Source: Orobanche coerulescens
Taxonomy: Eukaryota > Streptophyta > Magnoliopsida > Lamiales > Orobanchaceae
Assembly: GCA_033398695.1 (NCBI GenBank)
Contig: CM065801.1
Coordinates: 434,001 to 498,000 of the forward strand
DNA: 64,000 nucleotides
Direction: 5' to 3'
Part shown: in pieces, positions 11,192-20,981 of the stretch
Position numbering within the stretch: the first letter of the stretch is position 1
How the letters are laid out: every line of letters starts with the position of its first letter
Notes under the pieces: generated by a model
Seen by the model: the letters and a program-made list of their open reading frames with translations, nothing else
Told to the model about the DNA's origin: nothing
The model's database searches: none
Position numbers and translations under genes: made by a program

Positions 11192-11760
11192 TAAATGGCT
11201 TTTAGAGAAATTTATATGTTTTTTTTATTGTTATTGTCCTTTTATTTTAGTCTATGTAATTAGTTATATGAAATGAGGCTTTACTAACCCGTATGTTGCT
11301 CCGGGGTTGTTTTTGGTTTATTCAACCCGTGCGATGTCCCAATTGTATCTAAGATTTCATAGCTAAAATTTAACCATCTTGTGATTTATACTATCATTTA
11401 AAAGTTCATTTTAATCAGCTTGTGTATTAGAAGGTGCACATGTTTTGTACGTAATATTGGGGCAGACGGTTGAATGAGCAGATGGCAGAATTTAAATGCC
11501 TTTTAGAGAAGTTTATGTGTTTTTTTTATTGTTATTTTCCTTTTATTTTAGTCTATGTAATTAGTTATATTAAATGAGGCTTTACTACCCGTATGTTGCT
11601 CTGGGGTTGTTTTTGGTTTATTCAACCCGTGTGATGCACCGATTGTATCTAAGATTTCATAGCTAAAATTCAACCATCTTGTAATTTATACTAGCATTTA
11701 AAAGTTCATTTTAATCACCTTGTGTATTAGAAGGTGCATTTGCATTGTGATGTTTATCAT
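11192..11760. repeat. Tandem ~300-bp units at the Helitron 3' region
   Basis: A unit of about 300 bp, with landmarks TTTTAGAGAA, ACCCGTATGTTGCTC, CAACCCGTGCGATG and GTGTATTAGAAGGTGCA, is present fully at about 11318-11618 and partly at 11619-11760. The preceding copy is split by the CACTA insertion (5709-5804 plus 11189-11317). The middle copy keeps the uninterrupted CACTA target. Confidence 0.85.
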
Positions 11761-11842
11761 AACTTTTGTATTTCAATTAGTTTATTTACATTAAAAGTTA
11801 CAATTAAAATAGTATCTTCATATATTTACAATTAAAAGTTAC

Positions 11843-11941
11843 CATTAAATCCCCCTTCCACATTAAATTAAGGGGGATAAGTATTATATAAATAATTAAA
11901 TCCCCCTTCCACATTAAATTAAGGGGGATAAGTATTATATA
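11843..11941. repeat. Tandem duplication at the Helitron 5' end
   Basis: Two copies (about 11843-11889 and 11897-11941) of a sequence with AATCCCCCTTCCACATTAA and AAGGGGGATAAGTATT. Each unit is itself weakly self-complementary (ATCCCCCTT versus AAGGGGGAT). The second copy ends at the inferred 5' terminus. Confidence 0.85.
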
Positions 11942-11948
11942 GTATTGA

Positions 11949-12114
11949 TACCAACTTGTGTTGATTGTATCAAGGGAAAAACAACAAAAACATAACGAAA
12001 GGAGCCACAAGAAGTACTCACCTTCTTGAAATACTACATACAGACATTTGCGGACCCTTTGATGTTCCAATTTTTGGAGGAGAAAAATATTTCATTACCT
12101 CTATCGATGATCAT
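11949..12114 (+). pseudogene. Copia pol fragment, integrase start (continues 5514-5701)
   Basis: The frame interrupted at 5701 resumes here and reads through CVDCIKGK. After a small frameshift it reads STHLLEILHTDICGPFD and GGEKYFITSIDDH, the start of a Copia integrase core. It ends near 12114, where the LTR of the next Copia element appears to begin. The first catalytic Asp region (HTDICGP) is visible. The remaining core and all downstream domains are absent. Confidence 0.8.
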
Positions 12115-12934
12115 GTAGCCATTATTTTCGAAATATAGGAAGAGGAACAGGAAGGGCCGCGACACACTCCTCCTGCGCCGCGGCACACAATTTTGTGCTT
12201 AAAAGGGGGGAATGCGTCTGGACTCCGGGCCGCGGCCCATTGGAACATTTTCGCCTCAGTTTTTTGAGTGTGCCGCGGCACACAAAGTTAACAGGCTTGG
12301 GACACTTCTTTTTAGCAGCATTTTGCTGCGGTTTTCATTATTCCAATCCTAATTTTTGAGAGCACCGATTTGAGAGAGACATACACAAGAGAGAAGAGAA
12401 AAGAGAGATATAGTTGTTCGGTTTTCCAGATTTGTACCAATCGGACCGTCGTGATATTTTGACAAGAGCTTGGTAGCGATTGGGCAAATCTTTTCACCGG
12501 AGTAGATCGAGATTTTGAGTCCGAAAGTTCGGGTTTTCTGTTAGCTTTTTGAGTAAGTTATTTATGGTGTTTTTCTTTCTCGATCTTCTTGTTGTTGTGT
12601 ATTCCAAATACTTGAAGATTATATATTACCAAGTATTTCAAGATTATCGTTGTATATCTCTAGTTTGTACTAGGGACGAATCATGTATTGTGAATTGGTG
12701 ATAGTGGATTTAAGCGACTTCGGTCCCGTGGTTTTTACTCTCGTCTTGAGGGGTTTCCACGCTAAAAATTGTGTCTCGTTGTTTATTATTTTTGATATCA
12801 TTTGTATTGTTTGTCGAGTTGTACTTGATTTACTCTACTCGTCGGTAACCTCAAAGTTACAATTGAGATTGGGAAAGTTGTCAAACGAGTTTCCGCGTTT
12901 TCGTTGTGACGTCTCTATGTCGTTTTTCCCAACA
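12115..12934 (+). repeat. 5' LTR of the truncated Copia element
   Basis: Ends CCCAACA three bases before the primer-binding site. It contains GC-rich palindromes in an otherwise moderate sequence: GGGCCGCGGCCC (12227-12238), GTGTGCCGCGGCACAC (12268-12283) and a partial copy at about 12176-12189. With no 3' LTR partner, the start at 12115 is only a best guess. Confidence 0.55.
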
Positions 12935-12937
12935 AAG

Positions 12938-12949
12938 TGGTATCGGAGC
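12938..12949 (+). other. Primer-binding site (tRNA-iMet type variant)
   Basis: TGGTATCGGAGC three bases after the LTR end. The usual plant Copia PBS is TGGTATCAGAGC, complementary to initiator tRNA-Met. The A-to-G change at position 8 also appears in two other elements in the window. Confidence 0.8.
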
Positions 12950-12992
12950 CACGAGATTTTTTGTTTCGTGGTTGTATTATCTCAATTGTAAG

Positions 12993-13099
12993 ATGGAAGC
13001 CAATACAAGTAGAATGGTGAATTTGAATGGTTTGAACTACCATGTATGGAAGGGCAAAATGGAAGACCTTCTATATGTGAAGGATTATTATCTACCGTC
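12993..13099 (+). pseudogene. Copia gag, N-terminal piece
   Basis: The ATG 44 nt after the PBS opens a frame beginning [13 protein letters not shown] and containing [12 protein letters not shown], the start of a Copia UBN2-type gag. It is cut at 13099 by the Tat Gypsy LTR (5-bp duplication CCGTC here, CCATC at 25090). The remainder lies at 25095-25700. Confidence 0.85.
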
Positions 13100-14061
13100 T
13101 GTTGTGCGGCGATTAATTCGCCACAATAGGCGATCGTCGACCTCCCAAAAAAGTCAACCATGGGAGACGAACTCCGGACAAACGCCTAGAGCTCGGCACA
13201 ATGCGGCGATCGTCTTTTTGGTACCCAGCGATCATCTTTTGTTATCTGACGATCGTCTTTCGTGTACGGACCAGAGGCGATCGTCTCATGCCACGTGGGG
13301 ATCCAGCATCCGTCAAAGTCGTCGAAGACCGAATCTTGGACGATGGCCCACCCACGGATCTTCAAAGGATACCGACAAATAGGATCATTGACCCCAGCCT
13401 GTCACCTACCACACCTACCGACAAGGCCGTCAAAAGGTACGAAGTGGACCCTCCTCGGACAGCGACTCGCAACGCGTGCTGGCTTCCCATTGGTTCACCC
13501 AGCTGGCCTCCAACTGCAACCTCGGACCTCAAGGGAACAGGCCCACGTGACGGGACGATCGGCCGTTTATTTTAATATAGAAAACGGCGATCGCCCGCGA
13601 TCGTCTGAGGAATCCCAACTACCTTGTCCCCTATAAATAGAGGACTCGCTGCTGCGGCCAGAAGAGGCGAACCCACTACGAATTAAGTGCAATATACACA
13701 CCAAAGAGAGAATCAAAAGGCTCTTTTGGAAAACACTAACACATTCATAGTGATATTCATACACATTCATCATATATCCCAAGCAAGAACTCATGATTCA
13801 TCTATCCGGTTCTTCCAGCAATCTACGCGCTCCAAAGCCTAGATAACTAGAAGTCTTTACACTCCTTGTATTAGATTCTAACATTAATATTTGTACTGAC
13901 AAGATATTTATTAATAACATCTCGCGAGAGCATTCAAGCCCGGGATTAACAACCCCGGCAAATCTTGTGTTATCTATTTTCTCACGGAAGTGTTCTCGCA
14001 TTTGTTTGTTACTCGATCATTCCAGCAATACTATCTCCGGATAATATTTTGGGTAACAACA
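13100..14061 (+). repeat. 5' LTR of Tat Gypsy element
   Basis: 962 bp. U3 carries seven CGATCG hexamers before the TATA box (13131, 13207, 13250, 13278, 13556, 13588, 13598), some extended to GGCGATCGCC. A clear TATAAATA is at 13632. The sequence downstream of the TATA box forms R/U5 and is AT-richer. Confidence 0.95.
13632..13639 (+). promoter_or_regulatory. TATA box of Tat LTR
   Basis: TATAAATA in CCCCTATAAATAGAGG, a strong plant core promoter match. The nearest CGATCG word ends 28 nt upstream. Transcription would start about 30 nt downstream and drive gag-pol. Confidence 0.8.
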
Positions 14062-14062
14062 A

Positions 14063-14080
14063 TTGGCGCTAGAAGGAGGG
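14063..14080 (+). other. Primer-binding site of Tat element
   Basis: TTGGCGCTAGAAGGAGGG one base after the LTR end. It is unlike the iMet-type PBS of the Copia elements; the primer tRNA was not identified. Confidence 0.7.
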
Positions 14081-14145
14081 CGTTCTAAACCTTCATTTTT
14101 ATTCCTACCGTCCCGAAGAACACTCACTGTTCTCCGGACATATAC

Positions 14146-15495
14146 TTGAAGAAACACTCACTGTTCTTCAATAGAAAAAACCTTCAGAAAATGACATCGG
14201 CGACAACCTCCAAGAGGGCCACCCTGAGATCTGCCGGAAATCTTATTCCGGCGAGGACCGAATCCCAGCCCACGGCGGAAGGCGACCGTGGCGACGCTAG
14301 GCTCTCACTCCCGCCCCCGAGAGACGGTTCTAGCCTCTCACTCGATCAGTTCCAGACATCGGAACAGATTGAGGAGGCTATATCCATCCTCAGGGAATGG
14401 CAGAGGGCCCACGATACGCCCACCATCACCCCGTCAGCTAACCGCCGGGCAAGCAAACGGAAGCTCAAGGGAATCTACGTTGAGAAATCGACAGAAAGCC
14501 CCGAGCCGCAGGGGAAGGCTCTCGTAAGGCGGGACGATTCCGTCTTCAGCCGCCTAGGGAGCGATCCCTCATGGCGACCTGGGCACCTGTGCCCCAATGA
14601 GACATCGGTATCTGAATCCTTTACCAGGAGTTCGGCGTATCCGACTCCCAAGAGACAGGCCGGTCAACGATCCCCTGCTCGCCCAAGAAGGGAACCCACT
14701 GGCAGGGAGCTCGTCATTCACCACGGAGCTAGGGGATCGGTACACGATCGCCTTGGTTCACGCTCTGAGAGCCAGTCGGCAAGCAGTCAGGCGACGGCGA
14801 TCGCCGCCATGCAACGCCAGCTGGACGAAGTGAAGGCGCTCTTGGAAAATGGGGCAGGCGCCAGGAGACCGATCGCTGGGCTAAATGAACCACTCGCGGT
14901 CCAGATCGAGATCGCCCCCGTCCAATCAACGATCAATCCCCCACAAACACCTCTATATGAGGGGAGAACGGATCCGGGAACCCACTTAAGCAAATTCCGG
15001 ATCTACATGACTGGATGCGGAGCCTCAGATGCGACGAAATGTCGTATGTTGCCGTTAACTCTGGGCGATATCGCCCAAAGGTGGTACACCTTACTACCAT
15101 CTCGATCAATCAATTGCTTTGAGAAGCTGGCGAACGACTTCACGCCGTACTTCGCCGCCAAAGTCGCTCGCCCGGAAGGTCCCCACCGCATGATGAAAAT
15201 CAGGCAGGGAAAGGACGAATCGGACGAGGATTACATCGACCGGGTGGACGAGATAGTCCTCACCGGTGAGCCCGTCAGCGACGAGATCGCTCACCACGCA
15301 GTCCTAAACGGTTTCCACGGACGCTCGCCCATGTTCAGGCACCTCACAAAGGATTTTCCTCCGACCTATACAGCTGCCCGCCGAGCCGCCGATTATCCGG
15401 CCAGCAAGATGCTCTCACTCCGCTCGGACGAGGGATGCCCGAGGAAGGAAAAGCACCTTCCCATGTCCGTAAGAAGGCGGCCGCCAAGCCTGTAA
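14146..15495 (+). CDS. gag: Tat Gypsy Gag
   Basis: 449 codons open from 14146; the more likely start is the second Met (14191, MTSATTSKRATL). The N-terminal half is Ser/Arg/Pro-rich and disordered. About residues 270-400 form a retrotransposon gag (capsid) domain with LGDIAQRWY and a later IRQGKDESDEDYIDR. Gag would package element RNA in cytoplasmic particles. The frame is lost near 15490. Continuation toward a nucleocapsid is broken over 15435-15960, and no clean CCHC knuckle was seen. Spacing from LTR and PBS is as expected for the first gene. Confidence 0.85.
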   Translation: MKKHSLFFNRKNLQKMTSATTSKRATLRSAGNLIPARTESQPTAEGDRGDARLSLPPPRDGSSLSLDQFQTSEQIEEAISILREWQRAHDTPTITPSANRRASKRKLKGIYVEKSTESPEPQGKALVRRDDSVFSRLGSDPSWRPGHLCPNETSVSESFTRSSAYPTPKRQAGQRSPARPRREPTGRELVIHHGARGSVHDRLGSRSESQSASSQATAIAAMQRQLDEVKALLENGAGARRPIAGLNEPLAVQIEIAPVQSTINPPQTPLYEGRTDPGTHLSKFRIYMTGCGASDATKCRMLPLTLGDIAQRWYTLLPSRSINCFEKLANDFTPYFAAKVARPEGPHRMMKIRQGKDESDEDYIDRVDEIVLTGEPVSDEIAHHAVLNGFHGRSPMFRHLTKDFPPTYTAARRAADYPASKMLSLRSDEGCPRKEKHLPMSVRRRPPSL

Positions 15496-16075
15496 AGGCG
15501 ATCGCTGCCGCCCGGCGAGTTCAAAGCCTTCGAGGATGTGGAGGTCCACCTTCTTCACAACCTCAACTTATCTCCCCACATCTTCAACGCGATCAAGGGT
15601 CGCGAGTGGCTTTCAAGCCAAAACCAATAAGGGACCACGGTCACCTAGACCGTAGCAAATTCTCGTGCCTATCACAAGAGTCCCGCCACAACACTAGCTA
15701 ATGCCGCGACCTCCTCGACAGCCTCCGACGATCGCTTGAGGAAGGCAACCGACAACTTGGTCACCGTGCCGGAGCTAAGGACGGAAAGGACCGGAGGACG
15801 CGAACGCCGACAACGCGAGAGAACTCCTCCCAATCCGGCCGCCAGATCGAGCATGAGCCGGAATACTCGATGAATCGGTCCCACCGATCAACCCCCGCGG
15901 TCGGATCAACATGCTTCAAGCCGAGGTGGAAACCTGAGGTCTTTCCCGCTTCCACCATGTCGAACAGAAGAGAAAGGCCGAGCCGAGGGCGTCACGAGTC
16001 CATGTTGTAGTTCCTCCGGAGCCGACCATCTCTAGAGACGCACTCATCACCTTTTCGAACAAGGACAGGGAAGGA

Positions 16076-18312
16076 GTGCAATGTCCCAAAGAGGATGCAC
16101 TAGTGATCTCCGCTTGCATCCTTGGGAAGACGGTCGATCGCGTGTTGGTCGACAATGGGAGTTTTTGCAACATCATATTCCAAACCGCCCTAGACCAACT
16201 CGGCAACCTAATCAAATTCATCAAGCCTTTCGACACCGTGCTCCAAGGGTTCGGCGACAACACAGTCCAAGCCTACGGGAGGATCAAGCTCTCCGTTGAG
16301 CTAGTATGCTTTTATGATCCCAAGGTTAGGATTACTAGGAACCTAAGCTTTGTAATCATAGATAGGCCCAGCATCTATAATGGGTTCCTAGGTCGCCCCT
16401 TTTTGGAAACCTTTGAGGCGGTCGCCTCATCTTTCTTTTACTGTATCAAATTCCCCACTGCCGATGGGACGGTCGGTACTGTAAAAGGAGATCAGTTAAT
16501 GGCAAAGAGATGTTTGAGTTACTCCTGTGTTGTTACTAATCTCAATACTTCCCATACTATATGTAACATTGAAGCGACCGACGATCAACCCATGGAGATC
16601 GACGAGCCTAACACTTCGTACCAACCCGACTCAGGGGACACCATCTCTCATCAATCGACGGACGAAATCGAGCCAAGGATCGGTTTCGATCCAAGTCTCG
16701 ACATCGATCCAAGGACCGAGTCCGGAGATCGTACCAAACGAGAGGCGACCGTTCCTGTCGAAGAGTTGGAAAGCATTACGATGGATCCGGATCATCCAGA
16801 ACGGGAAATACAGATCGGCACAAGCATCGACCGCGAATTAAAGGGAGATCTGATCAACTTGCTACGTAAGAACATCGGTGTCTTTGCCTGGTCGCATCAA
16901 GATATGGTTGGCATAAGTCCCGGACACGCCTGCCATTATCTAAAGATCGACCGGGCGATAAAGCCTGTTCACCAGAAGCGTAGGAAGTTTGGTCCCGAGA
17001 AATATGCGGCGCTCGACATAGAAGTCCAGAAGTTACTCAACAACAAATTGATCGGAGTGGCCACAGACGAACCCCAGTGGGTCGCCAACGCGGTGCTCGT
17101 CAAAAAGCCAACTGGCTCCTGGAGATTATGCATTGACTTCACCGACCTCAACGCGGCATGTCCAAAAGATCACTTCCCGATGCCTCACATCGATCACCTG
17201 GTCGATAGCACGGCAGGTTGCGAAATGATGTCGTTTATGGATGCCTTCGCCGGATATCATCAAATCCCAATGGCAGAAGAAGACATAAAACACACATCTT
17301 TCCACACAGAAAAAGACATATACTTTTGGGTCAGAATGCCGTTCGGCTTGAAAAACGCAGGGGCGACCTACGGCGATTAGTCAAAAGGTTGTTCGCCGTT
17401 CAGTTCGGCAAGACCATGGAGGTCTACATTGACGTTTTCGTAGTCAAAAGCCTCAAGAAGGAAGATCACCTCGGTGATCTCGCCGAGACGCTCGCCATCC
17501 TTGAGAAGTTTAACATGAAGTCGAACCCCAAGAAATGCAACTTCGGGTGGGCTCCGGAAGTTCCCGGGCACATAGTGAGCCAAAGGGGGATCGAGGCGAA
17601 CCCCACCAAGATACAGGCGATCCTTGACATGCAGGAACCGCGAAACATCAAGCAGGTGCAACGCCTCACAGGTTGTCTAGCCGCCCTCAATCGTTTCATA
17701 TCACGGCTCGGCGATAAAAGCAAGCCTTTCTTCGCGACCATCAAGAACAAGAAGTTCGCGTGGACGAAAGAAAGCCAGGTAGCATTCGCCAAAATAAAGG
17801 AATATCTATCTAACCCCCAGATCCTGGCAAAGCCGATCCCCGGTGAAAAATTATTCCTTTACTTGGCGGCCTCAGAGGTCGCGCTGAGTGCTGTTCTGGT
17901 GCGAGCAGAGGGGCAAGCTCACTTGCCGATTTACTATGTTAGCCAGGCGCTCCACGACGCTGAGACACGTTATACACCATTGGAGAAGATCGCCTACGCC
18001 CTTGTCATGAGTGTACGAAAGCTGAGAGCTTACTTCTTCGATCACCAAGTGGAAGTCCTAACAACTCTACCTCTAAGACAAGTCTTGCACCGACCGGACA
18101 CCAACGGGCGACTCCTCAAATGGTCGCTGGAGATCGCCCAATACGGTATCACTTACGCTCCTCGCACGGCGATCAAAGGCCAAGCTTTGGCGGACTTCGT
18201 GGTGGAATTAACGTTCCCTCACAGTCCGACTCAGGTCGGCCGACCTGCCTGGAAATTATACGTGGATGGCTCTGCGACCAATGCGAGAGCAAAGGTGGAT
18301 TGTCCTCATTAG
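16076..18312 (+). pseudogene. pol: Tat Gypsy protease and reverse transcriptase (defective)
   Basis: The protease region shows VLVDNGSFCNIIF, an aspartic protease site with Asn in place of the usual Thr/Ser in D-T/S-G. RT follows: LVKKPTGSWRLCIDFTDLN, PMPHIDHLVD and MPFGLKNAG are typical Ty3/Gypsy motifs. A short loss after KNAGATY shifts the frame at about 17380. The catalytic box then reads YIDVF where Y-x-D-D is required, so the second Asp is lost. Connection and RNase H sequence (KLYVDGSAT) follow until a stop at 18312. Order PR-RT-RH before INT identifies Gypsy. Confidence 0.9.
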
Positions 18313-18339
18313 CCCCGACGGTCGAGTTTCACAAATGTC

Positions 18340-18912
18340 ATGCGTTTCGGTTTTCGTGCGACCAACAATGAAGCTGAGTACGAAGCTTTGGTAGGCGGGC
18401 TTGATCTAGCCCTCGCCCTGGATGTTCGTCGCCTCCATATCTTCATGGACTCCCTTTTGGTCGTAAACCAAGTCAAGGGAGAATATGAGGCACGCGGCGA
18501 ACAGATGGTCAAATACCAAGAGCTGGTCGCCGAAATGTGCACAAAATTTGAAGAAGTGCTAATCGAACAAGTCCCGAGGGAGCACAACTCCCAGGCCGAT
18601 GCCCTTTCCAAGCTAGCATCATCATATGGGGCAGCCGACTTCTCCAATATCCAAATCACAAAGTCAGCAAGGCCGGCGATCGACAGAAATTTGGTTACCA
18701 CGGTCGTCATCGCCGAAGAAAATTGGATGACCCTGTTCATCAAATACTTAAAGGACGGAACGGTCCCTGACGACCGTGTTAAAGCTCACCAACTCCGGCC
18801 GTGCGACTGTGATATACCCTATCGACGATCGGCTTTACAAGCGAGCCTTCACCTTCCCTCCTCAAGTGTATTACACCGAGGAAGGTCGGCTCGCTTTAGC
18901 CGAGATCCATGA
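18340..18912 (+). pseudogene. Tat Gypsy RNase H
   Basis: RNase H1-type fold motifs are visible: NNEAEYEALVGGL, then HIFMDSLLVVNQVKGEYE and REHNSQADALSKLAS. These supply the Glu, Asp and late Asp of the active site. The first Asp-containing strand (YVDGSAT) is in the preceding broken frame ending at 18312, so the domain is split by a frameshift. Tat elements commonly carry this domain between RT and integrase. Confidence 0.85.
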
Positions 18913-18929
18913 CGGATCCGTGGAAACCA

Positions 18930-19916
18930 CGCGGGCGGCGAGCCCTCATCCATAAGGCAACCAGACAAGGATTTTTCTCGCCATCACTTCGGAAAGATGC
19001 GATCGCTTATGCCGATCGTGTCATAGATGTCGATAATGGGCCCCAACGTTAAACTATCACCCGAGCACCACCTCAATTTATAGCCCTCGCCATTTGCGCA
19101 ATGGGGCATCGACCTTATAGGTCCCTTTGCCGACGGCCAGTGTAAGTTCGCCATCGTAGGGTCGATTATTTCACCAAATGGGCCGAGGCCGAACCGCTCA
19201 ACAAGATCGCCAAGAGCAAGTAATCAAGTTTATATGGAAAACATCGTATGTCGATTCGGTGCCCTAAGCCATCATCTCCGACAACGGAAACAGCTTCGAC
19301 GGCTTTGAAGTCATGCACTCGTGAAAAGTGGGGAATCAAAAGGTTTTTCTCTGCGCCCTATCACCCTCGAACGAACGGTGTAGAGGCAGTGAATAAGATC
19401 CTCAAACACACGATCAAAGCACGACTCGAATCCAGGCAAGGACGATGGGCGAGCGAGCTCCCAGACGTTTTGTGGTCCTACCGAACGACGACCCGCAATT
19501 CGACCGGCGAAACCCCATTCGCCCTTGCCTTCGGGACGGAAGCGGTAATTCCTTCAGAGATCGCCGTCCTCAGCCATCGAACCGAACAAGACATGACGAC
19601 TGACAACGACATAGCCCGACGAATCGACCTAGACATGCTCGAAGAAAGACGGATGACCTCAGAAATGAAGAACACAATCCACAAAGGGAGAGCCGAGAAG
19701 TTCTTCAATTCAAAGGTCAGAGAAAGAAGATTTCAAGTGGGCGATCTCGTCCTTAAGAAGATCCAAACCCACACGGGCGTTTTTGGTCCGAACTGGGAGG
19801 GACCTTTCAGAGTGTCCAGATGGCTAACCAAAGGAGCCTACGAACTGGAACATCCTGACGGTACTCCGGACCAATATCCCTGGAACGCCGTGCATCTGAA
19901 AAAATACTATCAGTGA
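18930..19916 (+). pseudogene. Tat Gypsy integrase
   Basis: The N-terminal half is broken by several frameshifts; pieces of the zinc-binding domain and of the DYFTKWAEAEPL core are visible in shifting frames from about 18960 to 19210. The C-terminal half is open from 19248: SAPYHPRTNGVEAVNKILK, LPDVLWSYRTT, TPFALAFGTEAVIP and a terminal FQVGDLVLKK...GPFRVSR domain, ending KKYYQ. The core Glu of DDE is replaced in this reading (VEAVNK occupies the usual VEAANK-type segment and is retained), but the two Asp regions are damaged. Not functional as it stands. Confidence 0.85.
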
Positions 19917-20981
19917 CAAATTTGTACTCGATTTCAATGATGTACGAGGAATATAATGAGATTTTTTGTTATCACATCTATTATGGCGATCGCCCCACCA
20001 GACATCGCTTATCACCGACGATCGCTGATCACGACGATCCTAGGTGAAATTGATGCAGCCATGGTCCTGGAGGTCGATGGAACCGACAGCTTCGCCCATG
20101 CAAGGTTTCTTCGGGCTGAGATCGTCCGCCCTTCGTTTAAATACGAGGCCGACGTAGCCGAAGGACCCTCCAAAATAATCAGTAGGCGCGATCGCACGTT
20201 CTCAAGGTACATCATTTAACATGGTGAACCCGAACAGTGCGACGTGCCATTACCCCCATCTCAACGTACACCGTCGAGGATCGCCATCCTCATGGCGGCC
20301 CGAGGTGGAAGCAGAGCTGACAAGCCGCGGACGTGGTGTCGAATAAGCCGATAAACACTCCGCGCAAGGACTCCTCCAGACCAAGATCGCCCGCCTTTCG
20401 TTTTAACACAAGGCAGGCGTAGCCTAACGGAGGACCCTCACGAAAAGTGAGTCGCAGGATACACAATATCCCTCGCACACGAAGACACGATTGGGGAGAT
20501 CGGTCCATCGAACACCCCAACCACACATGACTCTTCAGAATCGGCGAAATGAAGATAGCTCGCCAGACAGACTAGTCTTTGTTTCCTTACTTACAATAAG
20601 TGAACAAAAACAAGGGGGCAGGGATAGGTCGAGCTACTCTCAAATACGATCGAACAAAGAGGAACCATACTCGGTCGGCTTCGCTCAAAAATATGCAGGG
20701 CGATCGAGGTCGTCCGACGAAAATTACAAGTAAGAATTCCAATTCAAAACATGCCAACACTTTCAACACTCAGACGATCGGCCAAACGAACAAAAAGTCG
20801 AAAGCAAATATACACGTACTCGTAAAAATTGCACGCAAACAGTCAAAGGCGATCGCATGTAATACATTACGCAGAATGAAAAAAGGAGTATTTTATTCAT
20901 AAACACAAGCTTCATACATTTCGAGGCCCGAAGGCATTACAACAAAAAGTACAAGTTACGGAGGAAAAACAAAAATGCCTC
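19917..20981 (+). other. Tat element 3' region, no gene seen
   Basis: Follows the integrase stop and precedes the antisense ORF end. It is rich in GCGATCG-type words and short open frames without recognisable domains. Probably untranslated 3' sequence of the element. Confidence 0.5.

Larger units (their letters stand above)
5702..11948 (-). mobile_element. Helitron inserted in the old Copia ORF
   Basis: In minus orientation it starts TCAATACTATATAATAC at 11948 and ends 16 nt beyond the hairpin CCGTGC-ATC-GCACGG (5718-5732), with GCCTCG as last bases. The host dinucleotide is A|T on both strands, as for Helitrons. Deleting exactly 5702-11948 joins the Copia frame without loss or gain of a base, which is strong boundary evidence. 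The final CTCG departs from CTRR by one base. No Rep/helicase gene was seen, so it is non-autonomous. Its 3' region is present about three times in tandem, and a CACTA element sits inside one copy. Confidence 0.75.
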
